Notes: a model not told the origin generated them from the sequence alone. Shown: positions 44,890 to 53,973, numbered from the stretch's first letter. The stretch is 64,000 nt of DNA from Pseudomonas sp. Ga0074129 (GCA_001465025.1 LNDO01000094.1:1-64000), one strand, 5' to 3'. Program-made: numbers and translations.

Positions 44890-45711
44890 TCAATCCAACG
44901 CGCGGGCCAGTTGGATCAGTTCGGCGCGCCAGGCAGCGGCCGCAGGCAGCGCCAGAAAATACGGATTGAGCAACGACTCACGCGCTTCATAGGTCAGCGC
45001 CTCGCCCTTGAGCGTCAGCACCTCGCCGCCCGCCCCTTCCAGCACGCCCTGCGCTGCAGCGGTGTCCCACTGCGAGGTGGGGGCCAGACGCGGGTAGCAA
45101 TCGGCATTGCCTTCGGCCAGCTGGCAGAACTTTAGCGAGCTGCCGACATTGGCCAGTTGCAGATCACCAAAACGCTCGCTCAACCCGGTCAACAACGCTT
45201 CCTGCGCCGGGCTGGAATGACGGCGGCTGGCCACCAGAGTAAAGGCCTCCTGCGGGGCCAGACGCACACGAATCGGCTCAGCCTTGCCCGCCGCATCCGC
45301 GCGCCAAGCACCAAGACCGGCACCGCCGTAATAACACTGACCGGTGGCCGGAATGCCGACCACGCCAAACACCACGCGGCCCTGTTCGATCAACGCGACG
45401 TTGACGGTGAACTCTTCGGAGCCGGCGATAAATTCCTTGGTGCCATCCAGCGGGTCAACCAGCCACCAACGGCTCCACTGCGCACGAGTGCTCAGTGCAA
45501 TATCGGCCGCTTCTTCGGACAACACCGGAATATCAGCCGCTAAGGCCAGCAGGCCGTCATTCAGAATATGGTGCGCGGCCATATCGGCAGCCGTGACCGG
45601 CGAGGCGTCGGCTTTTTCATTCACCGTCACATCGGCGCGCCAATGCGGCAATGTCGACGCGCCAGCCTGGCGCACCAGTTCAATCACAGCAGGGATCAGC
45701 GGATGGCTCAT
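44890..45711 (-). CDS. cysQ: 3'(2'),5'-bisphosphate nucleotidase
   Basis: Removes the 3' phosphate of PAP/PAPS during sulfur assimilation. The 273-residue protein carries the lithium-sensitive phosphatase motifs PVLSEEAAD, WWLVDPLDGTKEFIAGSEEF (DPLDGT metal site) and a C-terminal WDTAAAQGVLEGAGG. The start ATG 45711 overlaps the nudE stop (ATGA), so the two are translationally coupled, as in other pseudomonads. Confidence 0.96.
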   Translation of the reverse strand: MSHPLIPAVIELVRQAGASTLPHWRADVTVNEKADASPVTAADMAAHHILNDGLLALAADIPVLSEEAADIALSTRAQWSRWWLVDPLDGTKEFIAGSEEFTVNVALIEQGRVVFGVVGIPATGQCYYGGAGLGAWRADAAGKAEPIRVRLAPQEAFTLVASRRHSSPAQEALLTGLSERFGDLQLANVGSSLKFCQLAEGNADCYPRLAPTSQWDTAAAQGVLEGAGGEVLTLKGEALTYEARESLLNPYFLALPAAAAWRAELIQLARALD

Positions 45712-46274
45712 GGCTTAAAGACCCCACGCTGAGTCAGTACATCGCGGGCCAGGTACAGCGCGGCCAGGGCGCGACCTTCGGTAAATTGCGGGTGTTGGAT
45801 CAGGCTCGACAGCTCGCGCAGGCTGGTTTGGTCGACGCGCATCGGCTCCGGCTCATCGCCGGGCAGGCGTTCTTCGTAGAGATCCGAGGCCAGCACCACC
45901 TGAATCTTCTGGCTCATATAACCCGGCGACAGGCTCAGCTCGGTCAGCAGCTCAAGCTTATGCGCGCCAAAGCCGGCTTCTTCCTTAAGCTCGCGGTTAG
46001 CCGCGTCCAGCACGTCCTCGCCCGGTTCGATCAGCCCTTTGGGCAGGGACAACTGGTAGTCATCGGTGCCGCCGCAATATTCCTCGACCAGCAGCGCGTG
46101 CTCGGCATCGACCATCGCCACCACCATCACCGCGCCATAGCCGGAACCCTTGCCCACCAGCCGCTCGTAGGTGCGCTCCACGCCGTTGCTGAAGCGCAGT
46201 TGCAGCTCCTCAACGCGGAACAAGCGGCTGCTGGCGACAATTTCGCGAGCGAGTACGGTGGGTTTCTGACGCAT
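45708..46274 (-). CDS. nudE: ADP-compounds Nudix hydrolase
   Basis: Hydrolyses ADP-ribose, NADH, Ap3A and similar compounds. ATG 46274 gives MRQKPTVLAREIVASSRLFR and 188 residues, the usual size; the upstream frame to 46487 overlaps the divergent nucleotidase gene and is rejected. The Nudix box is GLIEPGEDVLDAANRELKEE with AGFG following. YERLVGKGSGYGAVMVV and YMSQKIQVVLASDL are typical of NudE. It is transcribed before cysQ. Confidence 0.95.
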   Translation of the reverse strand: MRQKPTVLAREIVASSRLFRVEELQLRFSNGVERTYERLVGKGSGYGAVMVVAMVDAEHALLVEEYCGGTDDYQLSLPKGLIEPGEDVLDAANRELKEEAGFGAHKLELLTELSLSPGYMSQKIQVVLASDLYEERLPGDEPEPMRVDQTSLRELSSLIQHPQFTEGRALAALYLARDVLTQRGVFKP

Positions 46275-46407
46275 GGGGCGGCTCCTGGGCAGGACATAGC
46301 GGGTTATCATAGCGCGGCTTTTCCTATTATCTGCGTAGGAGATTGCGCGATCACGACGCCTGCGGCGCAAATCGCGACCGCCTGCGCATCTACCAGAAGA
46401 ACTGCGC

Positions 46408-47070
46408 ATGCCTGCCTTGCCCTGGAACGCCATCGACACCGTCCTGCTGGATATGGACGGCACCTTGCTCGACCTGCACTTCGACAACCATTTCTGGTTG
46501 CAACACCTGCCGCAGCGCTACGCCGAGCACCACGGCGTCAGCCGCGCGCTGGCCGAAGCCGAACTGCTGCCGTTGTTTCGCGAGCACGCCGGCACGCTCA
46601 ACTGGTACTGCACGGATTTCTGGAGCCGCGAGTTGAACCTGTCGATCCGCGACCTCAAGCGCGAAGTCGCGCACCTGATCGCCCTGCGCCCGGACGCCGA
46701 CACCTTTATCCAGGCGCTGCGCCAGGCCGGCAAGCAGGTGGTCATGATCACCAACGCGCACCGCGATTCGCTGTCGCTGAAGCTGGAACGCATCGAGCTG
46801 GCGCCCTACTTCGACCGGCTGATCAGCTCCCACGACTATGGCTTCCCCAAGGAAGACCAGCAGTTCTGGCACGCCCTGCAGCAGGACATCAGCTTCACAC
46901 CTGCGCGCAGTTTGTTTATCGATGACAGCCTGCCAATCCTGCGCAGTGCCGGACATTTTGGCGTCGGCCACCTGCTCGCCGTGCGCCAACCGGATAGCCA
47001 AGCGGGGCCGAAAGACACCGAGGAATTTGCAGCCGTCGAGGACTACCGCGCACTGGTGCAAGGGCTTTAA
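46408..47070 (+). CDS. yrfG: GMP/IMP nucleotidase, HAD superfamily
   Basis: A 220-residue HAD phosphatase that should remove phosphate from GMP and IMP. Motif I is TVLLDMDGTLLDLHFDNHFW, motif II VVMITNAHRDSLSLKL, motif III FPKEDQQFW and motif IV SLFIDDSLPILRSA. This sequence, with NWYCTDFWSRELNLSI, is characteristic of YrfG. It is divergent from nudE with 133 bases between, holding both promoters. Confidence 0.92.
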   Translation: MPALPWNAIDTVLLDMDGTLLDLHFDNHFWLQHLPQRYAEHHGVSRALAEAELLPLFREHAGTLNWYCTDFWSRELNLSIRDLKREVAHLIALRPDADTFIQALRQAGKQVVMITNAHRDSLSLKLERIELAPYFDRLISSHDYGFPKEDQQFWHALQQDISFTPARSLFIDDSLPILRSAGHFGVGHLLAVRQPDSQAGPKDTEEFAAVEDYRALVQGL

Positions 47071-47111
47071 CCTCACACCCGTTGGCCGCCCCAGGACGTT
47101 GAGGATGCATC

Positions 47112-48005
47112 ATGGATATCAAACAGCTGAAGTTCCTCATCGCTCTGGATGAAACCCGCCACTTCGGCCAGGCCGCCGCGCGTTGCCATATCACCCAACC
47201 CACCCTGTCGATGCGCCTGCGTCAGCTGGAAGACGAGCTGGGGCTGGAGCTGGTGCGCCGTGGCCAACGTTTCGAAGGGTTCAGTGCCGAGGGTGAGCGC
47301 ATTCTGGCCTGGGCGCGCAGCCTGATGGCCGCGCACGATGGCCTGTATGCCGAAGCAGCGGCCTGCCGTGGCCAGCTGGTCGGCACCTTGCGTTTGGGCG
47401 TGGTGCCACTGGCCGGTTTCGATCCCATGCGCCTGGTGCAGTTTTTCGCTGAGCAGCATGCCGGGCTGCGCTTTCAGTTGTTTGCCCTGAGCAGCGAGGA
47501 AATACTCGAACGCCTCGGGCGCAATCAGCTCGACCTCGGCCTGTCGTATCTCGACCGCCTCAACCCGGATCATTTCGACAGCCTGGAGCTGGCGGAAACG
47601 CGCATGGGCCTGCTGCATGACCGTCGACATTTTCAGTTCACCGACCCGGCCCTGCGCTGGGAAAGCCTGATCGACCTGCCGCTGGGCCTGCTCTCGGCCG
47701 GTATGCATTTTCGCCAATCGATCGACCATAGCTTTCGCTCCCGTGGCCTGACGCCCAGCCCACGGCTGGAAACCGATGCAGTGCATCAACTGCTGCAAGC
47801 GGTCAGCGCCGGGCTGTGTTGCGCAATCATGCCGCTCAACAGCGGCCTGGCCGAGTTCACCGAGCACTTGGCGCTCACGCCGATTGAGGATGCCCACACC
47901 CTCGCCCCGCTGGGCCTGATCCTGCGCCGCAGCGAGCCGCGCTCGGCCCTGGCCGAGGCCTGCTTTGCCGAAGCGCAGAAATTTTTAGCAGACGCGACAG
48001 GCTGA
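47112..48005 (+). CDS. LysR-family transcriptional regulator
   Basis: A 297-residue DNA-binding regulator with an N-terminal winged helix-turn-helix (LKFLIALDETRHFGQAAARC, HITQPTLSMRLRQLEDELGL) and a periplasmic-binding-protein-like effector domain (VGTLRLGVVPLAGFDP, LLPLGLLSAG-like segments). It lies 41 bases after yrfG and 121 bases before fdhD, in the same direction. Regulation of the fdhD-oxidoreductase pair is plausible from position only. Confidence 0.93.
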   Translation: MDIKQLKFLIALDETRHFGQAAARCHITQPTLSMRLRQLEDELGLELVRRGQRFEGFSAEGERILAWARSLMAAHDGLYAEAAACRGQLVGTLRLGVVPLAGFDPMRLVQFFAEQHAGLRFQLFALSSEEILERLGRNQLDLGLSYLDRLNPDHFDSLELAETRMGLLHDRRHFQFTDPALRWESLIDLPLGLLSAGMHFRQSIDHSFRSRGLTPSPRLETDAVHQLLQAVSAGLCCAIMPLNSGLAEFTEHLALTPIEDAHTLAPLGLILRRSEPRSALAEACFAEAQKFLADATG

Positions 48006-48126
48006 AAGGCCCAAGCTTGAAGCCTTGATAGATGCTGTCGATCACTAGATCGGCAACAGCGATTAGACGCCCCCCGTTAGAGCGGCCTAGGCTGGCGCTA
48101 TTGCCTCGCTGCCGGGAAGCCTGCTC

Positions 48127-48969
48127 ATGCCACGTCACTCCCCGACCATCACCACAAATACCGCGCCGATCCTGCTGCCAGCGCCCACTTACAGTTACAT
48201 CGAACTGGCGGACGCAAAGCAGGATGGTGCTGCCGCGCTGGCCAGCGAAACGGCGCTGGCGATCAGCTACAACGGCATCAGCCACAGCGTGATGATGGTT
48301 TCGCCCAGCGACCTTGAAGACTTTATCTACGGTTTCAGCCTGAGCGCCGGCCTGATCGACAGCTTCGATGAGGTCTACGATATTCGCCTCACGCCACATG
48401 CCAGCGCCATCAGCGCCGAGGTGCAGGTCAGCAACCGCGCGTTCTGGGCGCTCAAGCAGCAACGCCGCACCTTGGCCGGCAACAGCGGCTGCGGCCTGTG
48501 CGGGGTGGAGGCGCTGGAACAAGCGCTGCCGCAATTGCAAAGCCTCACGCCCAGTCCGCTACCTGCAGCCGCCCATCTGCAAGGTTTGCGCACGCGGATT
48601 CAGGCCGTGCAAACCATGGCCAGGCACAGCGGTGCGGTACACGCCGCGCTGTTTGTGGATACAAATGGGGCCATCCAGCTCTGCCGCGAAGACATCGGCC
48701 GGCATAACGCCCTCGACAAGCTGCTCGGTGCCCTGCACCGCGAAGGGGAAAACCCGCGCGAGGGCTTTGCCGTGGTCACCAGCCGTTGCAGCCTGGAGCT
48801 TATCCACAAGGCCCTGCGCGCCGGTATCGGCACTCTGGTCAGCCTGTCCGCGCCGACCACCCTCAGCGTGCAGTGGGCGCGACAGCACAACCTCAACCTG
48901 ATTCACCTGCCCCAGCACAGCGCGCCACGGGTCTACAGCCCGGCCGCACCCGGAGTCGCCCAGCCATGA
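48127..48969 (+). CDS. fdhD: Formate dehydrogenase accessory sulfurtransferase
   Basis: Transfers sulfur to the molybdenum cofactor of formate-dehydrogenase-type enzymes, activating them. The 280-residue protein shows the cysteine loop GNSGCGLCGVEALEQAL (Cys-x2-Cys) that carries the persulfide, a VSPSDLEDFIYGFSLSAGLI segment, and the C-terminal EDIGRHNALDKLLGAL with TSRCSLELIHKALRAGIGTL. Its stop overlaps the start of the next gene (ATGA), so it is made with its probable client. Confidence 0.95.
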   Translation: MPRHSPTITTNTAPILLPAPTYSYIELADAKQDGAAALASETALAISYNGISHSVMMVSPSDLEDFIYGFSLSAGLIDSFDEVYDIRLTPHASAISAEVQVSNRAFWALKQQRRTLAGNSGCGLCGVEALEQALPQLQSLTPSPLPAAAHLQGLRTRIQAVQTMARHSGAVHAALFVDTNGAIQLCREDIGRHNALDKLLGALHREGENPREGFAVVTSRCSLELIHKALRAGIGTLVSLSAPTTLSVQWARQHNLNLIHLPQHSAPRVYSPAAPGVAQP

Positions 48970-51287
48970 GCCTGCAACCGATCAAGCCACGCTATCAACC
49001 CTACACCGGCGCAGCCGCCGGTTGGGGCGCGCTGCGCAGCGTGACGCACTTCTGGCTGGACAGTAAGCAGCCGTTCAAAAACCTGCGCGCCCTGCTCAAA
49101 ACCAACCAGCACGGCGGCTTCGACTGCCCCGGCTGCGCCTGGGGTGATTCACCGGAAGACGGCCATATCAAGTTCTGCGAGAACGGCGCCAAAGCGGTCA
49201 ACTGGGAGGCCACCAAACGCCGGGTGGACGCCACCTTCTTCGCCCGTTACAGCGTCAGCCAACTGCGTGAGCAAAGCGATTACTGGCTGGAATACCAGGG
49301 CCGCCTGACCGAGCCGATGCGCTATGACCCCGCCAGCGATCATTACCAACCGATCAGCTGGGACGCCGCCTTTGCCCTGATCGCCGAACATCTGAGGGCG
49401 CTGAAAAGCCCCAACCAGGCCGAGTTCTACACCTCCGGTCGCGCCAGCAACGAAGCGGCCTACCTGTATCAGCTGTTCGTCCGCGCCTTTGGCAGCAACA
49501 ACTTTCCCGACTGTTCAAACATGTGCCACGAAGCCAGCGGCGTGGCCCTCGGGCAGAGCGTGGGCGTCGGCAAAGGCAGCGTGACCTTCGCCGATTTTGA
49601 GCACAGCGATGCGATCTTCGTGCTCGGGCAGAACCCCGGCACCAACCACCCACGTATGCTTGAACCGCTGCGCGAGGCGGTCCAACGTGGCGCGCAGGTG
49701 GTGTGCTTCAACCCGCTAAAAGAGCGCGGCCTGGAGCGTTTTCAGCATCCGCAACATGCGCTGGAGATGCTCAGCAACGGCTCCGAGCCACTGAACACCG
49801 CGTTCTTCCGCCCGGCCTTGGGCGGCGATCTAGCCGCCCTGCGCGGCATGGCCAAGTTCCTCCTGCAATGGCACCGCGAAGCGCTGGCCCAGGGCGAACC
49901 AGCGGTGTTCGACCTGGCCTTTATCGCGGAACACACCCACGGCGTGGACGACTACTTAGCGCTCTTGGATACCAGCAGTTGGGATTCGCTGGTCGAGCAA
50001 TCCGGCCTGAGTCTGGACGAACTGAAGCATGCCGCCCTGCTCTACCGCCGTGCCGAGCGGGTGATTATCTGCTGGGCCATGGGCATCACCCAGCACCACA
50101 ACTCGGTGGCGACCATTCAGGAAATCGTCAACCTGCAACTGCTGCGCGGCAACCTCGGCCGCCCCGGCGCCGGCCTGTGCCCGGTGCGCGGCCACAGCAA
50201 CGTGCAGGGCGACCGCACCATGGGCATCAATGAGCGCCCATCGGCGGCCTTTCTCGATGCGCTGGAGCAACGCTTTAACTTCCAGGTGCCGCGCGCGCAG
50301 GGCCACAACACCGTCGAGGCGATCAACGCCATGCTCGACGGTCAGGCCAAGGTGTTTATCGGTTTGGGCGGCAACTTTGCCCAGGCCACCCCGGACAGCC
50401 CGCGCAGCCATGCCGCCCTGAGTCGCTGCGCGCTGACGGTGCAGATCAGCACCAAGCTCAACCGCAGCCATCTGACCATCGGAGCCGACGCGCTGATTCT
50501 GCCGTGCCTCGGGCGCACCGATATCGACCAGCAGGCCGGCGGCCCGCAGGCGGTAACCGTGGAAGACTCGTTCAGCATGATCCACGCCTCCTACGGCCAG
50601 CTCGAACCGCTGTCGGCGCAGATGCGTTCGGAGCCGGCGATCATTGCCGGTATCGCCAAGGCCACGCTGGGCAATCATCCGGTCGACTGGGACGCACTGA
50701 TTGCCGATTACCGGCGCATCCGCGAGCTGATTGCGGACACCATTCCTGGCTTCAACGACTTCAACCAGCGCCTGCAACACCCCGGTGGCTTCTACCTGGG
50801 CAACCCCGCCGCCGAGCGCCGCTGGCTGACCGCCAGCCACAAGGCCAACTTCAAAGCCAACCCGCTGCCCGCCGATCTGCTGCCGCCGCAAGTGCGCAGC
50901 AGCGGGCAAACGCCGGATCTGATCCTGCAGACGCTGCGTTCCCACGATCAGTACAACACCACCATTTATGGCCTGGATGACCGTTACCGTGGGGTCAAGG
51001 GCCAGCGTCAGGTGCTATTCGTCAACGAAGCCGACATCCTGCGCTTGGGCTTTCTGCCGGGACAGCAGGTCGATATCCAGTCGATCTGGGATGACGGCAT
51101 CGAGCGCAAGGTTGCTGGCTTTACCCTGCTGGCCTTCGACATTCCCGCTGGCCAAGCGGCGGCCTACTACCCGGAGGCCAACCCGCTGGTGCCGCTGCAG
51201 AGTTTTGGCGCGGGCAGCTTTACCCCAACCTCGAAGTACGTGGCGATTCGCCTGCAGGCGCATCAGGCCGAAACACGCATCCTTTGA
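48966..51287 (+). CDS. FdhF/YdeP-family molybdopterin oxidoreductase
   Basis: Large bis-MGD enzyme of 773 residues related to formate dehydrogenase alpha chains and E. coli YdeP. ATG 48966 overlaps the fdhD stop; the longer frame from 48786 lies inside fdhD and is rejected. Near residue 50 is a cysteine pair in FDCPGCAWGDSPEDGHIKFC. Cofactor-binding segments are CSNMCHEASGVALGQSVGVG, FVLGQNPGTNHPRM, RGNLGRPGAGLCPVRGHSNV and the C-terminal NTTIYGLDDRYRGVKGQRQV. YdeP is tied to acid resistance, but the true substrate of this family is not settled. Confidence 0.92.
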   Translation: MSLQPIKPRYQPYTGAAAGWGALRSVTHFWLDSKQPFKNLRALLKTNQHGGFDCPGCAWGDSPEDGHIKFCENGAKAVNWEATKRRVDATFFARYSVSQLREQSDYWLEYQGRLTEPMRYDPASDHYQPISWDAAFALIAEHLRALKSPNQAEFYTSGRASNEAAYLYQLFVRAFGSNNFPDCSNMCHEASGVALGQSVGVGKGSVTFADFEHSDAIFVLGQNPGTNHPRMLEPLREAVQRGAQVVCFNPLKERGLERFQHPQHALEMLSNGSEPLNTAFFRPALGGDLAALRGMAKFLLQWHREALAQGEPAVFDLAFIAEHTHGVDDYLALLDTSSWDSLVEQSGLSLDELKHAALLYRRAERVIICWAMGITQHHNSVATIQEIVNLQLLRGNLGRPGAGLCPVRGHSNVQGDRTMGINERPSAAFLDALEQRFNFQVPRAQGHNTVEAINAMLDGQAKVFIGLGGNFAQATPDSPRSHAALSRCALTVQISTKLNRSHLTIGADALILPCLGRTDIDQQAGGPQAVTVEDSFSMIHASYGQLEPLSAQMRSEPAIIAGIAKATLGNHPVDWDALIADYRRIRELIADTIPGFNDFNQRLQHPGGFYLGNPAAERRWLTASHKANFKANPLPADLLPPQVRSSGQTPDLILQTLRSHDQYNTTIYGLDDRYRGVKGQRQVLFVNEADILRLGFLPGQQVDIQSIWDDGIERKVAGFTLLAFDIPAGQAAAYYPEANPLVPLQSFGAGSFTPTSKYVAIRLQAHQAETRIL

Positions 51288-51431
51288 TGCGAATGTGTGG
51301 CGGCGATCACACCGGCGAACCGCAGCAGGGAATTTTTCGGCTAAACGCCCTCTAATGCTGTGCGCGGATAAATCATCCTTTAAAAACAAAGGCCTAGGTC
51401 CGCACCCTGTTCAATCGAGAAGGTCTGCCGC

Positions 51432-51866
51432 ATGCGTACATTATTTTCAGCGCTGGTATTCAGCGCCCTGGCTTCGCCCCTGGCCCTGGCGGGCGATACC
51501 GGCAAGGTCGCCATCGGCGGCGGTATTGGTGGCGCCCTGGGCAACGTAATCGGTCAACAAGTCGGTGGCAGCACCGGCGCGGCGATTGGTGCAGGCCTGG
51601 GTGGCGCTGCAGGTGGCGTCATTACCGCACGCGACGGTAACAAGACTGAAGCCGCATTGGGCGGCGGCCTGGGCGCAGCCGGTGGCTCGGTACTGGGTAA
51701 CAAGGTCGGCGGCAGCACCGGTTCAACGATCGGCGCCGGCCTGGGCGGCGCAGCCGGTGGCGCATTGGCTAATGAATACGCCGGCGGCAGCGAACGTGAT
51801 CGCGGCTACTCCAACGGCAAGAAACACAAGAAGCATAAAAAGCATAAAAAGCACAAACATCACTAA
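51432..51866 (+). CDS. Secreted glycine-zipper protein with Lys/His-rich tail
   Basis: A 144-residue protein with signal peptide MRTLFSALVFSALASPLALA-type N-terminus (cleavage near LALA-GD). The body is two near-identical glycine-zipper blocks: GGGIGGALGNVIGQQVGGST then GAAIGAGLGGAAGGVI, repeated as GGGLGAAGGSVLGNKVGGST then GSTIGAGLGGAAGGAL. Such segments often insert into or line the outer membrane. The C-terminus is a run of KKH units ending in HKHH, which could bind metal, nucleic acid or phosphate. Function is unknown. A strong terminator follows. Confidence 0.82.
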   Translation: MRTLFSALVFSALASPLALAGDTGKVAIGGGIGGALGNVIGQQVGGSTGAAIGAGLGGAAGGVITARDGNKTEAALGGGLGAAGGSVLGNKVGGSTGSTIGAGLGGAAGGALANEYAGGSERDRGYSNGKKHKKHKKHKKHKHH

Positions 51867-51884
51867 GTGCCGAGTGCTGACAAC

Positions 51885-51910
51885 AAAAAGCCGCCTAACA
51901 GCGGCTTTTT
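51885..51910. terminator. Bidirectional terminator
   Basis: AAAAAGCCGC / GCGGCTTTTT form a 10-bp stem around CTAACA, with A and T tracts built into the stem. It serves the glycine-zipper gene and the convergent thioesterase gene. Confidence 0.9.
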
Positions 51911-51970
51911 GTGTATGTGGTAAGCACCTTAGCCGCGACGCCAGCCTGGCGGCGCACAGCTCAAACGCCG

Positions 51971-52414
51971 CTACGCAGCCGGTTCCATCAGTAGCACCGT
52001 CAGCGCCGCCCGCAGGTTCTCGGGAATGCTCATCGGGCGGTTGCTGCTGCGGTCAACGAAGACATGCACAAAACGTCCGGCCGCGCAGGCTTCGTCTTCA
52101 TCGGCCTTGAACACCGCCAGTTCGTACTGCACCGAACTGTTGCCCAGCTTGCCGACGCGCAGGCCGATTTCGATGCGTTCGGGAAAGGCGATGGAAGCGA
52201 AGTAATCGCAGCTGGAGCTGACCACAAAGCCCACCACATTGCCGTGATGGATATCCAGGCCGCCGACCTCAATCAGGTAGGTGTTCACCGCGCTGTCGAA
52301 GAAGCTGTAGTAGGTGACATTGTTGACGTGGCCGTAGACGTCGTTGTCATGCCAGCGCGTGGTGAGCGGCTGGAAGTGTCGGTAATCGCTGCGCAGGTGC
52401 TGGGGTTGGTTCAT
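51971..52414 (-). CDS. Hotdog-fold acyl-CoA thioesterase (4HBT type)
   Basis: Predicted thioesterase of 147 residues. ATG 52414 gives MNQPQHLRSDYRHFQPLTTR; the frame upstream to 52486 runs into a repeat and is not used. The family signature is RWHDNDVYGHVNNVTYYSFF with the catalytic Asp, followed by SSCDYFASIAFPERIEIGLR. Substrate is unknown. It is downstream of an alcohol dehydrogenase gene on the same strand but separated from it by a REP pair. Confidence 0.9.
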   Translation of the reverse strand: MNQPQHLRSDYRHFQPLTTRWHDNDVYGHVNNVTYYSFFDSAVNTYLIEVGGLDIHHGNVVGFVVSSSCDYFASIAFPERIEIGLRVGKLGNSSVQYELAVFKADEDEACAAGRFVHVFVDRSSNRPMSIPENLRAALTVLLMEPAA

Positions 52415-52449
52415 GGGGAATCCTTGTAATGTGCAGGGAAACACAAACG

Positions 52450-52524
52450 TCGCGGCTAAAACGGGGTGCCGCCCAGCCACTCCCACAGGCGCGCGGTGCC
52501 CCGTGGGAGGGGCTTTAGCCGCGA
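52450..52524. repeat. REP-type inverted repeat upstream of the thioesterase gene
   Basis: TCGCGGCTAAAACGGGGTGC and the arm GTGCCCCGTGGGAGGGGC then TTTAGCCGCGA pair as a long hairpin. It belongs to the same family as 11112-11190, and lies 7 bases after the alcohol dehydrogenase stop. Confidence 0.85.
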
Positions 52525-52530
52525 AACAGC

Positions 52531-53694
52531 CTAGTAAGCTACTTGGTAGATGGCCAGCGCATGGGCTTCGTTCACTTCGCGCGGGTTATTCACCAGCAAG
52601 CGCTGTTGCTGCATGGCGTCGCGGGCCAGCGTCGGCAGCATGTCCTGCGGTACGCCGGCATCACGCAAGCGCGTCGGCAGGCCACTGCGCAGGCTGAAAT
52701 CGGCCAGTGCGCCGATCAACTGCTCAGTCTGCTGCAACACGCTGCCCGCACGCAGCTGATCGCCCAGCACCAGCGGAGCCAGTTCGGCATACAGCGGCGC
52801 AGCCACGCTGGCATTGAAAGCCAACACATGCGGCAGCACCAAGGCATTACTCAGGCCGTGGGGAATATGAAAATGCCCGCCCAGCGGGTAGGCCAGCGCA
52901 TGCACAGCTGCCACGGGTGCGTTGGCAAACGCCTGACCGGCCAGGCATGAGCCCAGCAACATGGCCTGACGCGCCTCGCGGTTGCAGCCGTTGTGCACCA
53001 CTTCATCCAGATTGGCCGCCAGCAGGCGCAGCGCTTCGCGGGCCAGCAGGTCGGACAGCGGGTTCTTTTTCAGCACGCTGGTGTAGGCCTCGATGGCGTG
53101 CACCATGGCATCGATGCCGGTAGCGGCGGTCACGGCGGGCGGCAGGCCAAGGGTCAGTTCGGCATCCAGCAGAGCCAGATCCGGCAGCAGCAGCGGCGAA
53201 ACCACGCCCATTTTGCTGGTTTCACCGGTGGTGATGATGGAAATCTGCGTGACTTCCGAACCGGTGCCGGCGGTGGTCGGCACCAGAATCAGCGGCAAGC
53301 GCTGGCCTCGGGCATTGCCAACGCCGTAAATCTGCGCCAGCTCCTGGCAACAGTTGGGATGGGCAAGCAATGCCACCAGCTTGGCCACATCCATCGAGCT
53401 GCCGCCGCCAAAACCGACAATCAGCTGCGCGTTAAGCGCACGAGCCTGCGCAACCGCTGCCAGCAAAATCGCCTCGGGCGGGTCGGCGACCACCTGATCG
53501 AACACCTCGACCATCAGTTCGGCGCGGGTAAAGCCTGGCAACACATCCGCCAGCAAGCCGAGCTTACTGATGCCCGGATCGGTGACGATCAGCACCCGCT
53601 GCGCACCGCGCTCGCGGCACAAGTCGGCCAGACGCCGGGATGCACCGATTTCGCAGAGCATCTGCGCCGTGGTGGCAAAGCTGAAAGGCTGCAT
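52531..53694 (-). CDS. Iron-containing alcohol dehydrogenase
   Basis: A 387-residue group III (iron-activated) NAD(P)-dependent alcohol dehydrogenase. The nucleotide-binding motif is LIVGFGGGSSMDVAKLVALL, and metal-ligand positions are in GIDAMVHAIEAYTS and AVHALAYPLGGHFHIPHGLS with NALVLPHVLAFN. This matches the family in full length. Substrate is unknown. The gene stands alone, ending against a REP repeat. Confidence 0.93.
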   Translation of the reverse strand: MQPFSFATTAQMLCEIGASRRLADLCRERGAQRVLIVTDPGISKLGLLADVLPGFTRAELMVEVFDQVVADPPEAILLAAVAQARALNAQLIVGFGGGSSMDVAKLVALLAHPNCCQELAQIYGVGNARGQRLPLILVPTTAGTGSEVTQISIITTGETSKMGVVSPLLLPDLALLDAELTLGLPPAVTAATGIDAMVHAIEAYTSVLKKNPLSDLLAREALRLLAANLDEVVHNGCNREARQAMLLGSCLAGQAFANAPVAAVHALAYPLGGHFHIPHGLSNALVLPHVLAFNASVAAPLYAELAPLVLGDQLRAGSVLQQTEQLIGALADFSLRSGLPTRLRDAGVPQDMLPTLARDAMQQQRLLVNNPREVNEAHALAIYQVAY

Positions 53695-53757
53695 GGCGTC
53701 GTCCTCATGTGACAGCTACGGGCACAGTACCGGCTGAATCACCGGGACACGCCACTA

Positions 53758-53907
53758 CTATTTGGCAAATGAGCCCCGGCGATAAGCCGCATTCAACCGC
53801 TGAATATGCCGAGCATGGCTGACGGACGGTAACGCGCGAAACGCCTCACGTGACGGAAAAATCGACAGGTAGGCCAATGACGATGCAGATCTGGCTTGCG
53901 TGCTGCC
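53758..53907 (-). pseudogene. Possible C-terminal remnant of a small monooxygenase-like or DUF1330-like protein
   Basis: The minus frame that ends at TAG 53758 reads SSLAYLSIFPSREAFRALPS followed by VSHARHIQRLNAAYRRGSFA and has no start codon before a stop about 50 codons upstream. The YLSIFPSREAFRALP pattern looks like real protein of the dimeric alpha/beta barrel type (DUF1330 or antibiotic-biosynthesis-monooxygenase). Seen only as a fragment, and the assignment is weak. Confidence 0.3.
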
Positions 53908-53935
53908 CGGCTATCACCCAACAAAACGCAGCAAC

Positions 53936-53973
53936 AAAAAAACCGCCGCTGATCGCATTGACCAGCAGCGGCT
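53936..53973 (-). terminator. Terminator after the small gene at 53995
   Basis: On the minus strand GCCGCTG and CAGCGGC pair around a 14-base loop, followed by GGTTTTTTTG. Confidence 0.8.

Noticed and set aside
48786..48965. N-terminal extension of the FdhF/YdeP gene
   Set aside because: It lies wholly inside fdhD in another frame; the ATGA overlap start at 48966 fits the family.
49956..50945. Minus-strand open frame of 329 codons
   Set aside because: Antisense to the FdhF/YdeP oxidoreductase; composition is typical of a shadow frame.
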